Origin: CAZMSD01 sp964568855
GTDB taxonomy: Bacteria > CAIWAD01
DNA: 64,000 nt
Reading direction: 5' to 3'
NCBI GenBank assembly: GCA_964568855.1
Contig: CAZMSD010000007.1
Span: 48,045 to 112,044 of the forward strand
This document shows positions 18,256 through 28,800 of the stretch, one piece after another. The notes under the pieces were generated by a model that saw only the letters and a list, made by a program, of their open reading frames with translations, had not been told where the DNA came from and searched no databases. The first letter of the stretch is position 1. Every line of letters starts with the position of its first letter. Made by a program: the position numbers and the translations under genes.

Positions 18256-19571
18256 GCGGCGGCCTGGAAGCCGTGTGGCGGGAAATCGACGGCCGCGCCC
18301 GCTTCGGGATCGTGCCCGGCCTCGGGCGGATGCGGCGTCTGCTCGAGCTGCTCGACCACCCGCAGCGAGACTTCAGCGTGATCCACGTCGCGGGCACCAA
18401 CGGCAAAGGTACATGCTGTTTCCTGATCGATCGCCTGCTGGGCCTGGCCGGCCGCCGGACCGGACTCTATGTCTCACCACATCTGCTGAGCCCACTCGAG
18501 CGCGTGCGGATCGACGGCACGGCGCTCGACGAGCGAGGCCTGCTCGAGGCCTGGGAGGAACTCGAAGCCCTGCTGCCCGAGGTCGATCCCAGCTATTTCG
18601 AGCTGCTGACGGCCCTGGCCCTGGTCGCCTTCCGCAGGGCGAAAGTGGAATGGGCCGTGGTGGAGTGCGGCCTGGGCGGGAGCTTCGACGCCACCAGCGC
18701 GCTGGACGCGGAGCTGGCCGTGATCACGGGCGTCGCCCTGGATCACACGGCCGTGCTGGGTGACAGCCTGGAGGAGATCGCCCGCGACAAGGCCGGAATA
18801 GCGCGTCCCGGGCGGGCCTTGCTCTGCGGCGAGGAGGATCCCGTCCTCCGGCGCGTGATACAGTCTGTCTGCTCGGCGCGGGGAGCCGGGTTCCGCCTGC
18901 CCGCGGGCGATTGCCGCTGGACGGACCATGGTCTCGCGGGCGGGGTGCTGGAGCATCCCGGCGGAGTCGGCCTGAACCTGCTGAATCCCGGCGCGGCCTG
19001 GCGCAGGGCGGCCGCCCTGGCGCTCGAGGCGCTCGACCTGCTGGAAGCGAAGGTGATCGGGGACCTGCCGCGGAGGGAAATCGCCCTGCACGCCAGCCCG
19101 GAGGACTGGCCCGGCCGCTTCCAGGTGCTGCGCGCCGATCCGCCGCTGCTGCTGGACGTGGCGCACAACCCTTCCGCCGCGGCCGCCCTGGCCGCCGACC
19201 TGCTGCGCTTCTGGCCGGAGACCCGCTTCGAGGTTTACTTTGCCGCCATGAAGGACAAGGACATCGCGGGCATGCTGCGGGGACTCGCTCCGGCGGTCAG
19301 GCGCCTCCGGCCGCTGGACCTGGATCATCCGCGGGCGGCGCCGGCGATTGAACTCCTGCGGGCGGCCGAGGCGGCGGGGCTTCCCGCCGCTGCTCCCGTC
19401 GGTTCCGGGGAGCTGGCCGAGCTGGCGGAGGAGATCGAAGCGCAGGCCGCGCCCGGCGACGGAGGAGCCCGCGGCCCCATCTTCGGGACGCCGCTGCTGG
19501 TGACCGGCTCCTTCCTGGCTGTTTCCGCCTGGCTCTCGAAGGGCCGCGCAGCCCTGCCGCCGGGGCTGTGA
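18252..19571 (+). CDS. folC: Folylpolyglutamate synthase / dihydrofolate synthase
   Basis: Adds glutamate to dihydropteroate or folates using ATP. About 439 aa. The P-loop HVAGTNGKGT lies at ~46-55. VEWAVVECGLGGSFDATSAL and VALDHTAVLGDSLEEIARDKAGIARPG are Mur-ligase-family motifs, and LLDVAHNPSAA is in the C-terminal domain. I chose GTG at 18252, overlapping the amidase stop (GTGA), because upstream sequence does not resemble FolC. Confidence 0.93.
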   Translation: MSGGLEAVWREIDGRARFGIVPGLGRMRRLLELLDHPQRDFSVIHVAGTNGKGTCCFLIDRLLGLAGRRTGLYVSPHLLSPLERVRIDGTALDERGLLEAWEELEALLPEVDPSYFELLTALALVAFRRAKVEWAVVECGLGGSFDATSALDAELAVITGVALDHTAVLGDSLEEIARDKAGIARPGRALLCGEEDPVLRRVIQSVCSARGAGFRLPAGDCRWTDHGLAGGVLEHPGGVGLNLLNPGAAWRRAAALALEALDLLEAKVIGDLPRREIALHASPEDWPGRFQVLRADPPLLLDVAHNPSAAAALAADLLRFWPETRFEVYFAAMKDKDIAGMLRGLAPAVRRLRPLDLDHPRAAPAIELLRAAEAAGLPAAAPVGSGELAELAEEIEAQAAPGDGGARGPIFGTPLLVTGSFLAVSAWLSKGRAALPPGL

Positions 19572-19602
19572 GCGCTTACTCGCTTTGCTAAGTTTACAAG
19601 AT

Positions 19603-20463
19603 ATGCTGGAACTTACCGATCACTGCCGGCGCCGACGCAGCCTGCTTTGCCTGGGCCTGGATCCCGATCCGGAGCGCCTTCCCGAGCGCTTCCAGGGCGA
19701 GGAGGATCCCGTGCTGGCCTACAACCGGGAGCTGATCGACGCCACGGCGGACGTGGTGGCGGCCTACAAGCCCAATTTCGCCTTCTATGAAGCGCTGGGC
19801 CCCCGGGGGTTCCTGACCCTCGCCTCGACGATCGAGCACGTGGGGAACCGCGCCTTCGTGATCGGCGACGCCAAGCGCGGAGACATCGGCAACACCTCCC
19901 AGCGCTACGCCGAACTGGCCTTCGGACACCTGGGCTGCCATGCCCTGACCCTGGCGCCCTACATGGGCGAGGACAGCCTGCGACCCTTCCTGGACTGGCG
20001 GGACGAGCATCACGCGACCTTTTCCGGGCGGGATTTTCAGCCGGGCACGGGCGCCTACGTGCTGGCCCTAACATCCAACCCGGGCGCCGCTGACTTCCAG
20101 CTGCGGGACAGCGGCGGCAGGCCGCTCTATCAGCGGGTCCTGGAGCGGGTGGCCGAGTGGAACCGGAGCTGGGGCGGCGGACGGCTGGGCGTGGTCGCCG
20201 GCGCCACCCGTCCGGCGCAGCTGGCCGAAATCCGCCGGGAGTTCCCTGAGCTGCACCTGCTGATTCCCGGGGTCGGGGCCCAGGGCGGAGAGCTTGAAGC
20301 GGTGCTGGAGGCCGTGCTGCCGCTTGGGCGGAGCGGAGCGCTGGTCAATGTCTCACGCGGCATCCTCTACGGCGACAAGCCGCGCGCCAGCGTTCGGGAA
20401 GCCCGGGAGCGGGCATCCGCGCTGAACGATACGATCAACGCATTTACGGAATGGTGGCTGTGA
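19603..20463 (+). CDS. pyrF: Orotidine 5'-phosphate decarboxylase
   Basis: Converts OMP to UMP, the last step of de novo pyrimidine synthesis. 286 aa from ATG 19603, a long type-2 form of the family. Key residues: LCLGLDPDPERLP near the N-terminus, AYKPNFAFYEALG (Lys), and the catalytic D-x-K-x2-D pattern GDAKRGDIGN with Lys91. IPGVGAQGGE and NVSRGILY mark the phosphate-binding end. An in-frame TTG at 19585 is an alternative start. No clear Shine-Dalgarno. pyrE lies two genes on. Confidence 0.92.
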   Translation: MLELTDHCRRRRSLLCLGLDPDPERLPERFQGEEDPVLAYNRELIDATADVVAAYKPNFAFYEALGPRGFLTLASTIEHVGNRAFVIGDAKRGDIGNTSQRYAELAFGHLGCHALTLAPYMGEDSLRPFLDWRDEHHATFSGRDFQPGTGAYVLALTSNPGAADFQLRDSGGRPLYQRVLERVAEWNRSWGGGRLGVVAGATRPAQLAEIRREFPELHLLIPGVGAQGGELEAVLEAVLPLGRSGALVNVSRGILYGDKPRASVREARERASALNDTINAFTEWWL

Positions 20464-21125
20464 GCGAGGAACTGAAGACGGGGATGACCCTGATGATCCA
20501 GTCGGGCCTGCAGACCTGGCGGACACGGGTGGAACGCATCGAGGACGATGACGTGGTGCTGGATGCGGGTAGTCTGCTGCCCGACGAGCTGACCGAGTTG
20601 GAGCCGGCGTCCCGCCTGACCTGCCGCTTTCACCTGAGTCACTCGGTGTGCAGTTTCGAATCGTCTTTCCTGGGCATCGAAGAGGGGGAGGAGCAGGAAT
20701 GGGTGAGGATCCAGGCGCCCCGGAGTATCTCCCAGCATCAGCGCCGCCAGCACCCCCGCGCCGCGCGCAGGATGCCGATCAAGATGCGCCTGCCCCTCTT
20801 CAACCGGCCGCTCAGCCGGTCACGCGACCGGGACTACATCTTTATCTGCTGGGTCGAGGGCACGGCCCTGAACATCAGCGCGGGCGGATTCAAGGCCGAA
20901 TTGAACCTTCCCAGGGGACACAAGATCTCGCCCCACGACGTGGCCGAGATCACGCTGGAGCTGGACGGGTTGAAACTGAACCGCCGCTCCGTGCGCTGGC
21001 TGCGCATCGACTGGAGCACGGACGAACCGCTGCAGGTTTACACTTTCGAAGACCTGGAGCAGGCGGAAATCGACGTCATCAACCAGAACAACCAGCACTG
21101 GTTGAGTTTCGGTTCGAGATCGTGA
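20451..21125 (+). CDS. PilZ-domain protein (YcgR-like, predicted c-di-GMP receptor)
   Basis: 224 aa. The N-terminal half resembles the YcgR-N beta-barrel found in flagellar brake proteins. The C-terminal half has both c-di-GMP signatures of PilZ: RRQHPRAARR (RxxxR type) and NISAGGFKAEL (the [D/N]xSxxG type). It overlaps the pyrF stop; ATG 20451 or GTG 20460 are both possible. It sits between pyrF and pyrE, so c-di-GMP sensing appears co-transcribed with pyrimidine synthesis. No flagellar or pilus gene is nearby, so its output is unknown. Confidence 0.82.
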   Translation: MVAVSEELKTGMTLMIQSGLQTWRTRVERIEDDDVVLDAGSLLPDELTELEPASRLTCRFHLSHSVCSFESSFLGIEEGEEQEWVRIQAPRSISQHQRRQHPRAARRMPIKMRLPLFNRPLSRSRDRDYIFICWVEGTALNISAGGFKAELNLPRGHKISPHDVAEITLELDGLKLNRRSVRWLRIDWSTDEPLQVYTFEDLEQAEIDVINQNNQHWLSFGSRS

Positions 21126-21187
21126 ACACTCGCAGCCACTGGTAGTTCGCGGTACGCGTACAACGGTGTGTAACACGTGGAAAAGCG

Positions 21188-21793
21188 ATGGATAATCTCG
21201 AGTACTTCACGCGGAGCAGCGCTCTCCTGGAGGGACATTTCCAGCTGACCAGCGGGCTGCACAGCTCCAGCTACTTCCAGTGCGCGCTGGTTCTGCAGTT
21301 CCCGGAGTACTGCGGCGCGCTCTGCGGGCAGATCGCCGGGGCCTTTCGCGGACTGGAAGTCCAGCGGGTGATCGCCCCGGCGGTGGGCGGAATCGTGGTG
21401 GCCTCCGAGGTGGGCCGGCTGCTGGAGCTGCCCTCCTGCTTCGCCGAGCGGGTGGAAGGCCGGATGACCCTCCGCCGGGGCTTCGAGCTGAAGTCCGGGG
21501 AACGGGTACTCGTCGTCGAGGACGTGGTCACCACCGGCGGCAGCGTGCGGGAGGTGGCCGAGCTGGTTCGCGCGGCGGGCGCCGAGGTCGCCGGAGTGGG
21601 CGTGATCGTGGACCGCAGCGGCGACGCCTTCGGCATCGATGGCCCCGGGGGGTCGCAGCCCGCGGCCGGCGAATCCGACGGTCGCTTCTTCGCCTGTCAC
21701 ACGCAGCAGGTCGAGACCTGGACGCCCGATAATTGCCCGCTGTGCCGGGAAGGCCGACCGATCGACAGACCGGGCAGCCGGACGCTGTCCTGA
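21188..21793 (+). CDS. pyrE: Orotate phosphoribosyltransferase
   Basis: Transfers phosphoribosyl from PRPP to orotate, making OMP for PyrF. At 201 aa the PRPP loop VLVVEDVVTTGGS is canonical. LTSGLHSSSYFQCALVLQ near the N-terminus is typical. The C-terminus ends with TWTPDNCPLCREGRPIDRPGS, a cysteine-pair tail seen in some long PyrE proteins. One dispersed palindrome lies in the spacer just upstream (21170) and one just downstream (21807). Confidence 0.93.
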   Translation: MDNLEYFTRSSALLEGHFQLTSGLHSSSYFQCALVLQFPEYCGALCGQIAGAFRGLEVQRVIAPAVGGIVVASEVGRLLELPSCFAERVEGRMTLRRGFELKSGERVLVVEDVVTTGGSVREVAELVRAAGAEVAGVGVIVDRSGDAFGIDGPGGSQPAAGESDGRFFACHTQQVETWTPDNCPLCREGRPIDRPGSRTLS

Positions 21794-21865
21794 TCGGCCG
21801 GTCCGTGTGACACGGCCCGTCCGCGATCCGCTTAAGCCCGATCGCTCCAATCGGAAAGGAACCAG

Positions 21866-22645
21866 GTGTTTTCATTCGTCGTGCTGGCCTCGGGCAGCAG
21901 AGGCAACGCCACCCTGATTCGCGGCCCCGAAGGCGCTCTGCTGCTGGACAACGGGCTCAGCCTGGCCGAACTGGGGCGCCGCCTGCGCCGCCTGGAATTC
22001 GATCCTGCGGAACTGCGGGCGATCTTCGTGACACACGAACACGGCGACCACGTGTCCGGCGTTCCGCTGGTGGCCCGCCGGAAGGGCCTGCCGGTCTATC
22101 TCAGCCGGGGAACGCACCAGGGCAGCCTGCGCCGCTGGCGCGGGGAGGAAGAGCTGCGAAACATCGAGGCGGGACAGACGGTGGAGATCGCCGGATTGAG
22201 GGTCCGCGCCTTCGCCGTGGCGCACGACACGCGGGAGCCCCTGCATTTCCGCTTCGAGTGCGACGGCCGGGCGCTGGTCAGCGCCACCGACCTGGGAGCC
22301 CCCGATGCGCTGGTGGAATACAGCCTGCGCGAGGCGGATGCGCTGGTCCTCGAAGCCAACCACGACCGCGAGCTGCTGCTGGAAGGTTCCTATCCCTGGC
22401 CGATCAAGCAGCGGATCCTGGGCTCCCACGGTCACTTGTCGAACGAGCAGTGCGCCGGGCTGCTGGCCGCGGTGGGCGGAAACCGCCTGCAGTGCGTCGT
22501 CCTGGCCCACTTGAGCGAAGAGAACAACCGGCCGGAACTGGCGCGCTCCGCGGCGCTGGGCGCTGTCGAGGAATTGCGGCTGCCCGAAGAAACGCTCAAG
22601 GTGGCCGAACAGCATCAACCCATGAAATGGATTCACGTGGAATAG
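21866..22645 (+). CDS. MBL-fold metallohydrolase, YycJ/WalJ-like
   Basis: 259 aa. Starts with VLASGSRGNATLI and carries the metal motif THEHGDHVSGV, the hallmark of metallo-beta-lactamase-fold hydrolases. Later metal ligands are suggested by ATDLG and EANHD. The family is thought to act on nucleic acid or cell-wall-related substrates; the substrate here is not evident. GTG start at 21866, preceded by GGAAAGGAACCAG. Confidence 0.86.
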   Translation: MFSFVVLASGSRGNATLIRGPEGALLLDNGLSLAELGRRLRRLEFDPAELRAIFVTHEHGDHVSGVPLVARRKGLPVYLSRGTHQGSLRRWRGEEELRNIEAGQTVEIAGLRVRAFAVAHDTREPLHFRFECDGRALVSATDLGAPDALVEYSLREADALVLEANHDRELLLEGSYPWPIKQRILGSHGHLSNEQCAGLLAAVGGNRLQCVVLAHLSEENNRPELARSAALGAVEELRLPEETLKVAEQHQPMKWIHVE

Positions 22646-22669
22646 AGAAAGTCGAAGGGACCGGAAACC

Positions 22670-23251
22670 ATGAAAAAACTGATCAGCCCCCTGGCCCTGG
22701 GCTTGATGCTGATGATCTCCGCCATCGGCTGCGGCAGGGGAGACGGCGAGTCCGCGCGCTTCCTGATGCGCACCAGCCAGGGAGAGATCCTGCTGGAGCT
22801 GGACTATGGCAAGGCGCCGCTGACCTGCGCCAACTTCGAGCGCTATGCAGAAGAGGGCTTCTACGACGAGACCATCTTTCATCGCGTGATCTCGACTTTC
22901 ATGATCCAGGGCGGCGGCTTCACCGAGGACATATGCAAAAAGGAAACCCACAAGCCTATTAAAAACGAGGCGGACAACGGGCTGAAGAACCGCCGGGGCA
23001 CCATCGCCATGGCGCGGACCTCCGCCGTGCACAGCGCCACCAGCCAGTTCTTCATCAACGTGGAGAACAACGACAACCTGGATCACCGGGCGCCCAATCC
23101 TCCGGGCTTCGGATACTGCGTCTTCGGCAGGGTGATCGAGGGCATGGACACGGTGGACAAGATCCGCGCGGTTCCCACCGAGGTGCGGGGCAATCACAAG
23201 AACGTCCCCCGGGATGCGGTGGTTATCGAATCGGTGCGCTTGGTGGAATAG
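22670..23251 (+). CDS. Cyclophilin-type peptidyl-prolyl isomerase, lipoprotein
   Basis: 193 aa. A lipoprotein signal ends at the lipobox SAIGC (Cys ~21). The rest is a bacterial cyclophilin: LELDYGKAPLTCANFERYAEEGFYD, FHRVISTFMIQGGGF (catalytic Arg) and SATSQFFINVENN. It probably folds envelope proteins in the periplasm or at the membrane. It fits the many exported proteins nearby. Confidence 0.92.
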   Translation: MKKLISPLALGLMLMISAIGCGRGDGESARFLMRTSQGEILLELDYGKAPLTCANFERYAEEGFYDETIFHRVISTFMIQGGGFTEDICKKETHKPIKNEADNGLKNRRGTIAMARTSAVHSATSQFFINVENNDNLDHRAPNPPGFGYCVFGRVIEGMDTVDKIRAVPTEVRGNHKNVPRDAVVIESVRLVE

Positions 23252-23342
23252 GCCCTGGGATAGCTTGTTAGACCGCCTTGACACCTGTATCGCAAAACCC
23301 TGTGAAACGGCCCGTGAAACGGTGTAATGATTGATCGTATGC

Positions 23343-23357
23343 GGGCACGAATTTTGC
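23343..23357 (+). promoter_or_regulatory. Sigma-54 (-24/-12) promoter for the M14 peptidase
   Basis: GGGCACGAATTTTGC matches TGGCACG-N4-TTGC at all but the first base, with 10 bp between GG and GC. The predicted start of transcription is about 23369, 43 nt before the ATG at 23412. Confidence 0.68.
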
Positions 23358-23411
23358 GCCTGTAATGAGTTTCATCTGCTGCGTTACCGGCGAAGAGTGC
23401 GGAGGATTTCA

Positions 23412-25835
23412 ATGTGGAATGCAGGAGGGCGGCCGGATCTCGGCCCAGCCCGTCGATCGGGCCGCTTCCGAAGGTGTTTCTGGACTGCCGCGGCGCTGCT
23501 GGTCCTGGCGGCCGGGACCGCCCGCGCGTCCCTGGACGATTTCTACTACACCTACGATGAGATCCGGGCCGAATTCGACTCCCTCGAGGCGCTCTACCCC
23601 GGCTGGCTCAGGGTGGATTCCATCGGCTACGCCTACGAATCGGAAAGGCCCATCTGGTCCGCCGTGATCAGCGACAACGTGCAGCTCGATGAAGACGAGC
23701 CGGCGCTGTGGATCAACGGAGCCTGCCATGCCGAGGAGATCCTGGGCATCAACATCTCGATGGCCTTTGTCCGCGAGCTGCTGCACTGGGGCAGCATGGG
23801 GCATCCCGACTGGGGGCCCCTGATCAGCAGCATCGAGTTCCACGTGCTGCCCACGAATAACCCGGACGGCCTGGGCATCGTAATGTCCGAGACGGACGTC
23901 ACCTACCGCAAGAACCTGCACTCCTTCGTGGAGGACGGCCACTGCCAGATCACCCCCGGCATCGGCAACGACAGTTGCGGCGTGGACCTCAACCGCAACT
24001 ACCCCGCCTGGTGGAACCACGGTGATACATTGTGGATCCAGAACGCAGATCCCGAGCAGTTCGATTACTTCCGCGGGCTCTATCCCCTTTCCGAATCCGA
24101 GTGCGCCTGCGTGGCCGAGCAGGCCGAGCGCGAGCGTTTCGTTGCCGCGGTGGCGTATCACAGCGCCCGGACTTCCACCAATCACGAGATCATCATCCAT
24201 CCCTGGGAATGGGAGGAGGGCAAGACCTGCCCGCCCCTGGACTACGAGATGATGCAGCAGCTCACGCGCAACATGGGGGACCAGATAGAGGGGGAGAACT
24301 ACGAGTTCTACCGCAACCTCGCGGGCGGCGGCCGCAAGGGCAACCACCACAACTGGATCTACGGCGCCTACGGAGCGGTGGGCCTGTTGATCGAAGTGGG
24401 CACGCAGGGCGAAGCGGGGATGCAGCCCCAGGACCAGGAGTTCATCGATTTCGTCGTCGAGGAGAACATCAGCGGCCTGGTCTGGCTTTGCCGCAGGATC
24501 ATCGGCTTCGAGGTGGACGCGCCGGGTCTCTGGGTCCACCTGCGCGACGCCCAGACTCAGGAGCCCCTGGCCGCCCGCCTGCGGATCGAGGAAGTGTATC
24601 ACCCCGACCTGGCGCCGTATTACGCCACCGATCCGCAGTACGGCGCGTATTACCGGCTGCTGCAGCCGGCGCCCTACACCATAGCGCTGCGCAAGCACGG
24701 CTACGCGCCCCTGGACACCACGGTCAACGTGGGCAACACCCTGCCCACGCTGCGCACCTGGGAGCTGGAACCGCTGGAGCGGCATGCTTGCACGATCGAG
24801 TTCCAGAGCCAGGCCGGCGCGGAGATCAGCCCCCGGCTGGTGGAGATCTACGACCTGGGCGCGGACACCACGCTCAGTTTCCGCGATCTTTCCACCATCG
24901 AGCTGGAGCTGCCCGGAGGCGTGTACCACTTGACCGCCCTGCTGACCGGTTACGTCGACCTGCACCACGTGCTCCAGGTGGACCAGGCCGAGTCCTGGAT
25001 CCTGCTGGCCCTTGAGGAGGGCGGACTCAGGGAACAGGTGTTCGTCGAAGAACTGAATTCCCTGGACGACTTCGTGCAGACGGGCGAGGGCTGCGCGTGG
25101 ACCGAGGCATACAACGACAGCATGGGTTGGCATTTCGAGGACGCCCCGGGACTCTTCAGCGCACCCGGCGTGAACTGCCGCCTGGCCAGCGCCGGGTCCT
25201 GGCACCTGGAGTCGGCCGGCCTGCGTGACCTGAACCCGGGCAGCCTGAGCTTCACTGAGTATCACCAGCTCGAGGGCGGCAGCGACAGCGCCTGCGTAGA
25301 AATCAGCGTCGACGGCGGACAGAACTGGGAAACGGTACTGGGAATGACCGGGCCCGGGAAGCGCCTCCGGGAGCGCAGCGTCGATCTCGCACCCTGGTCC
25401 GGGGCGGAAGCGTTCCGCTTCGCCTTCCGGGTCGTGACGGACGTGGGCGTCGAGGAGGGCATCGAGGACAGCGGCCTGCACCTGCGGGACGTGCGCCTGG
25501 CCTGGAACGGCAGTCAGCTGGACGTCGCGGACCGCGTGAAGGGCCCGCATGACTTCGGACTGTTCGTCTCGCCCAATCCTTTCAATCCCTGTTCCGTGAT
25601 CCACCTGCAGGTGCCTCCATCCGCCGCCGGAGCCAACGCCGCGTTCAGGCTCTACGACCTGCTGGGCCGCGAGGTCCGGCGCCTGGAAGGTTTTAAATCA
25701 CTCAGGGCGGGCGTGAATCGCAGGATCCTCGGCGCGGAGGAGCTGCCCAGCGGCCTCTACTTCCTGCGCATCGAAGTGGAACAGGGTGGAAGGAAGCTCT
25801 GGGACCACGCGCAGAAGCTCACCGTGATCCGTTGA
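23412..25835 (+). CDS. Secreted M14 zinc carboxypeptidase with FlgD-like tail
   Basis: About 807 aa from ATG 23412, chosen because GGAGG lies 6-7 bases upstream and a signal peptide (FWTAAALLVLAAGTARA) follows. The M14 zinc site is complete: His106 and Glu109 (CHAEE) and His250 (AYHSAR). Arg195 lies in DLNRNYP and the catalytic Glu328 in LLIEVGTQGE. Carboxypeptidase-regulatory and jelly-roll-like modules follow. The tail is NPFNPCSVIHL, LYDLLGREV and LPSGLYFL. The codon for zinc ligand His250 lies within a dispersed palindrome (24155). Preceded by a sigma-54-type promoter; the C25 peptidase follows 43 bp later. Confidence 0.9.
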   Translation: MWNAGGRPDLGPARRSGRFRRCFWTAAALLVLAAGTARASLDDFYYTYDEIRAEFDSLEALYPGWLRVDSIGYAYESERPIWSAVISDNVQLDEDEPALWINGACHAEEILGINISMAFVRELLHWGSMGHPDWGPLISSIEFHVLPTNNPDGLGIVMSETDVTYRKNLHSFVEDGHCQITPGIGNDSCGVDLNRNYPAWWNHGDTLWIQNADPEQFDYFRGLYPLSESECACVAEQAERERFVAAVAYHSARTSTNHEIIIHPWEWEEGKTCPPLDYEMMQQLTRNMGDQIEGENYEFYRNLAGGGRKGNHHNWIYGAYGAVGLLIEVGTQGEAGMQPQDQEFIDFVVEENISGLVWLCRRIIGFEVDAPGLWVHLRDAQTQEPLAARLRIEEVYHPDLAPYYATDPQYGAYYRLLQPAPYTIALRKHGYAPLDTTVNVGNTLPTLRTWELEPLERHACTIEFQSQAGAEISPRLVEIYDLGADTTLSFRDLSTIELELPGGVYHLTALLTGYVDLHHVLQVDQAESWILLALEEGGLREQVFVEELNSLDDFVQTGEGCAWTEAYNDSMGWHFEDAPGLFSAPGVNCRLASAGSWHLESAGLRDLNPGSLSFTEYHQLEGGSDSACVEISVDGGQNWETVLGMTGPGKRLRERSVDLAPWSGAEAFRFAFRVVTDVGVEEGIEDSGLHLRDVRLAWNGSQLDVADRVKGPHDFGLFVSPNPFNPCSVIHLQVPPSAAGANAAFRLYDLLGREVRRLEGFKSLRAGVNRRILGAEELPSGLYFLRIEVEQGGRKLWDHAQKLTVIR

Positions 25836-25878
25836 CAAAGGAGCCGGCGGGCATCAACTCAGGAAGGAAGAACAGCGG

Positions 25879-28800
25879 ATGATCAGCAAACGCATCCCGG
25901 CCGGCTGCCTGCTGTTGTGCGCGTGGCTCGGGGTCTTCGCGGGAACGGTCTCCTTGCCGGCGCAGGCGGAACCCGGCGTCGTGATACATTCCGAGCGCCT
26001 GGTCATGGGCGGCACGAAGTCGGGCCTGTCGGTTGAAATCGCTGGACAGGCCGCCTCGGCCACGAGCCTTGTCCTGGAACTGGGCGAACTCCACCGAATT
26101 GCGCTGGAGAACGGCGGCAACCGCTTCGAGGTGGCTGGCTGCGAGACTTACGAGTTTGAGAACAGGCCGCTGCTTCCATCCGCCTGCAGGATGCTCGAAG
26201 TTCCGCGCGACGCGGCCGTGCGGCTGGTGGTGGAAGATGTCGAAGTCGGGGTTCTGGAAGGCCCGTGGACCTGCCTGGGGCGCAGCGAGGATGACATCGA
26301 GGAAGATGGTGCAGGAGCCCCGGCGGTCCTCTGCGACCCGGGCCGGGAGGATCACCGACGGCTGATCGAGGCCTCCGGCTTCGACCGGCACCTGCTGCTG
26401 GGCGATCCCGTGATCCTGCGCGACCTGCGGCTGGTGCCGCTGAACATCCATCCCGTGATACCGCGCGAAGACGGAGTGAGCGTACTCGGCAGCGCCCGGT
26501 TGAGGCTGGAGTACGGCGAGTTCGCCGAATCGCCCGGCGGCGAGGGCGACGGCGCATTCGCGGAATACGGCCGGTTGGTGGACGGCAACCCTCTGGCCGC
26601 GCCGCCGCGGCCCTGGTCCGGTAACATGGAGCGTCTCTACCGCTCGCTGGTGCTCAACCACGGCCAGTTCTACGACGACGTGGACGACTCGGTTTTTCCA
26701 GTCTACCTGGTGGTCGGATCCCCAAGCTACGTCAGCATGTCGTACATCGGCGACTTCGTGCGCTGGAAGCGGCAGAAGGGTTTCGACGTGCGCCTGGTGG
26801 GTTTCGACGAGATCGGCGGCGGCGAGACTATCTCCTTCGGCGACCTGCGCGACTGGATGAGTCAGCAGTGGCTCGAGCTGCGACCGGAGCATCTGCTGCT
26901 GCTGGGCGACGACGACGGTTCGGCGGCCTGTCCCGACAGCGTGGTGCAGAGCAGCCACGGCGATCTCGACGTGAGCGACCACTTCTACGCCCTGCAGGAG
27001 GGGGACGACTACTTCCCCGAGCTCTTCGTGGGCCGCTTCAGCGTGGACGGCCTGCAGGAGCTGATCTCCATGTCGCGCAAGCCCGTGATACACGAAAGCG
27101 ACCCGCTGCTGGCCGGCGGCGAATGGCGGCGCCACGGCCTGGTGGTGAGCGGGAACTACAGCGACGGGCCGCTCACCCCGGTGACGCCCAACCTGACCAG
27201 TCGCTGGGTGATCGACAAGCTGCGCGCCAACGGTTTCGTCATCACGGAACAGGACAGCATCTTCTACCCTCCGGTGGAAGACGGCGGGGCCCCGATCAAC
27301 CAGGCGCTCAACGAAGGCCGGGGCATCCTCAGCTACCGCGGCTGGGCCAACGCCGAGGGCTGGGCCTTCCCCGAGTACAACAACGGCGACATCGACCAGT
27401 TGAACAACGGTCCCAGGATGCCCATCGTGGGCAGCTTCGTCTGTCAGACCGGAGCCTTCGGCGGCTACGGCGTGCCTGATCCCTGCTTCGGCGAGAAGTT
27501 TGTCCGGGTGGGCGACATCGCCACCCCCAAGGGCGCGGTGGCCTTCGTGGGACCCAGCGACCTGCACACGCGTACGCAATACAACAACCCGGTCTGCAGC
27601 GGCTTTTTCAACGCAGTCTTCGACCTGGATCTGAGCACCGTGGGCCCGGCCCTGCTCAACGGCAAAATGGAACTCTGGCGGGGCTACCCGCTGGAGCGCG
27701 ACGATCCCCACGGTTCCTATTTCTACTTCCACGTCTACAACGTGCTGGGCGATCCGGACCTGAAGATCTGGCGCAACGAACCGAAAATCCTGGAATCCGA
27801 CGCGCCCGGGCAGCTGGCCCTGGGTGCATCGTCCCTCGAGTTGAGCCTGAGCGACGGCGAGACGGGGGATCCGCTGGAAAACGCCCTGGTGACGATCACC
27901 GCGGGCGACGACCACGAGATCCTGCTGGCTCGCGGGCGCAGCTATGAAGGCTGGATTCTGCTGGACTTCGATCCGGAAGCACTGGGCGTGGAGAACGAGC
28001 TGCAGCTCACGGTGAATCACCTGGATTACGTTCCACTGCGTCACACGGTGCAGCTGGTCCAGCAGGAGGAAGCCCTGGCCTGTGTCGGCTTGACCATTGA
28101 AGAAGAGTTCGTCGACGGAGTGTATACGGCCGGCGAGAGCCTCAGCATCTATCCCATCCTGAGTAACACGGGACAGGCCGACCTGGCCGGCGGAACGGTC
28201 GTCCTGCGAGACCCGCTCGACTGGCCGGAGCTGTCCGGCGGTTTCACATTGCTCGACGGCGAGGCGGCTTTCGGCCAGGTACCGGCGGGTGGAGAAGTCC
28301 AGGCGGAGGATCCGCTGGAGATCAGCCTGCACGGCAGCCTGGGCGACGAAGAGCTGCTGCCCCTGGCGCTGGAGCTGAGCGCGGGTTCCCATGCCGGACT
28401 CGCGGTTCGGTACCTGGAGGTGCGCAACAAGGCCCTGGAGCTGCGCGATGTAATCCTGGCCTCGGGCGCCGAACTGCTGGCGCCCCTCGAGGAGGATACG
28501 CTGCAGGTCTGGGTCCGGGCCGGCGGCCTGGGGGGGCCTCAGGGAGCCATGGCGCTGCTTTCCAGCTCCACCAACCTGGTCGAGCTGATCGAGGACAGCG
28601 TTCCCGTTCCGGAACTGGCCGCCGGAGACAGCACGCGGCTCGACTACGTCCTCGCGGGCGGAGCCGGCCTCTTCGCCGGCATGCAGGTCCACCTCGAACT
28701 CGAAGTGTCGGAGGGACCCGCGGAATCGGATTTTCAAACCACCCTCAGCGTACCGCTTCCCTCGGGCGAGCGCCGGCCGGGCGATCCCCTGGGACCTGAC

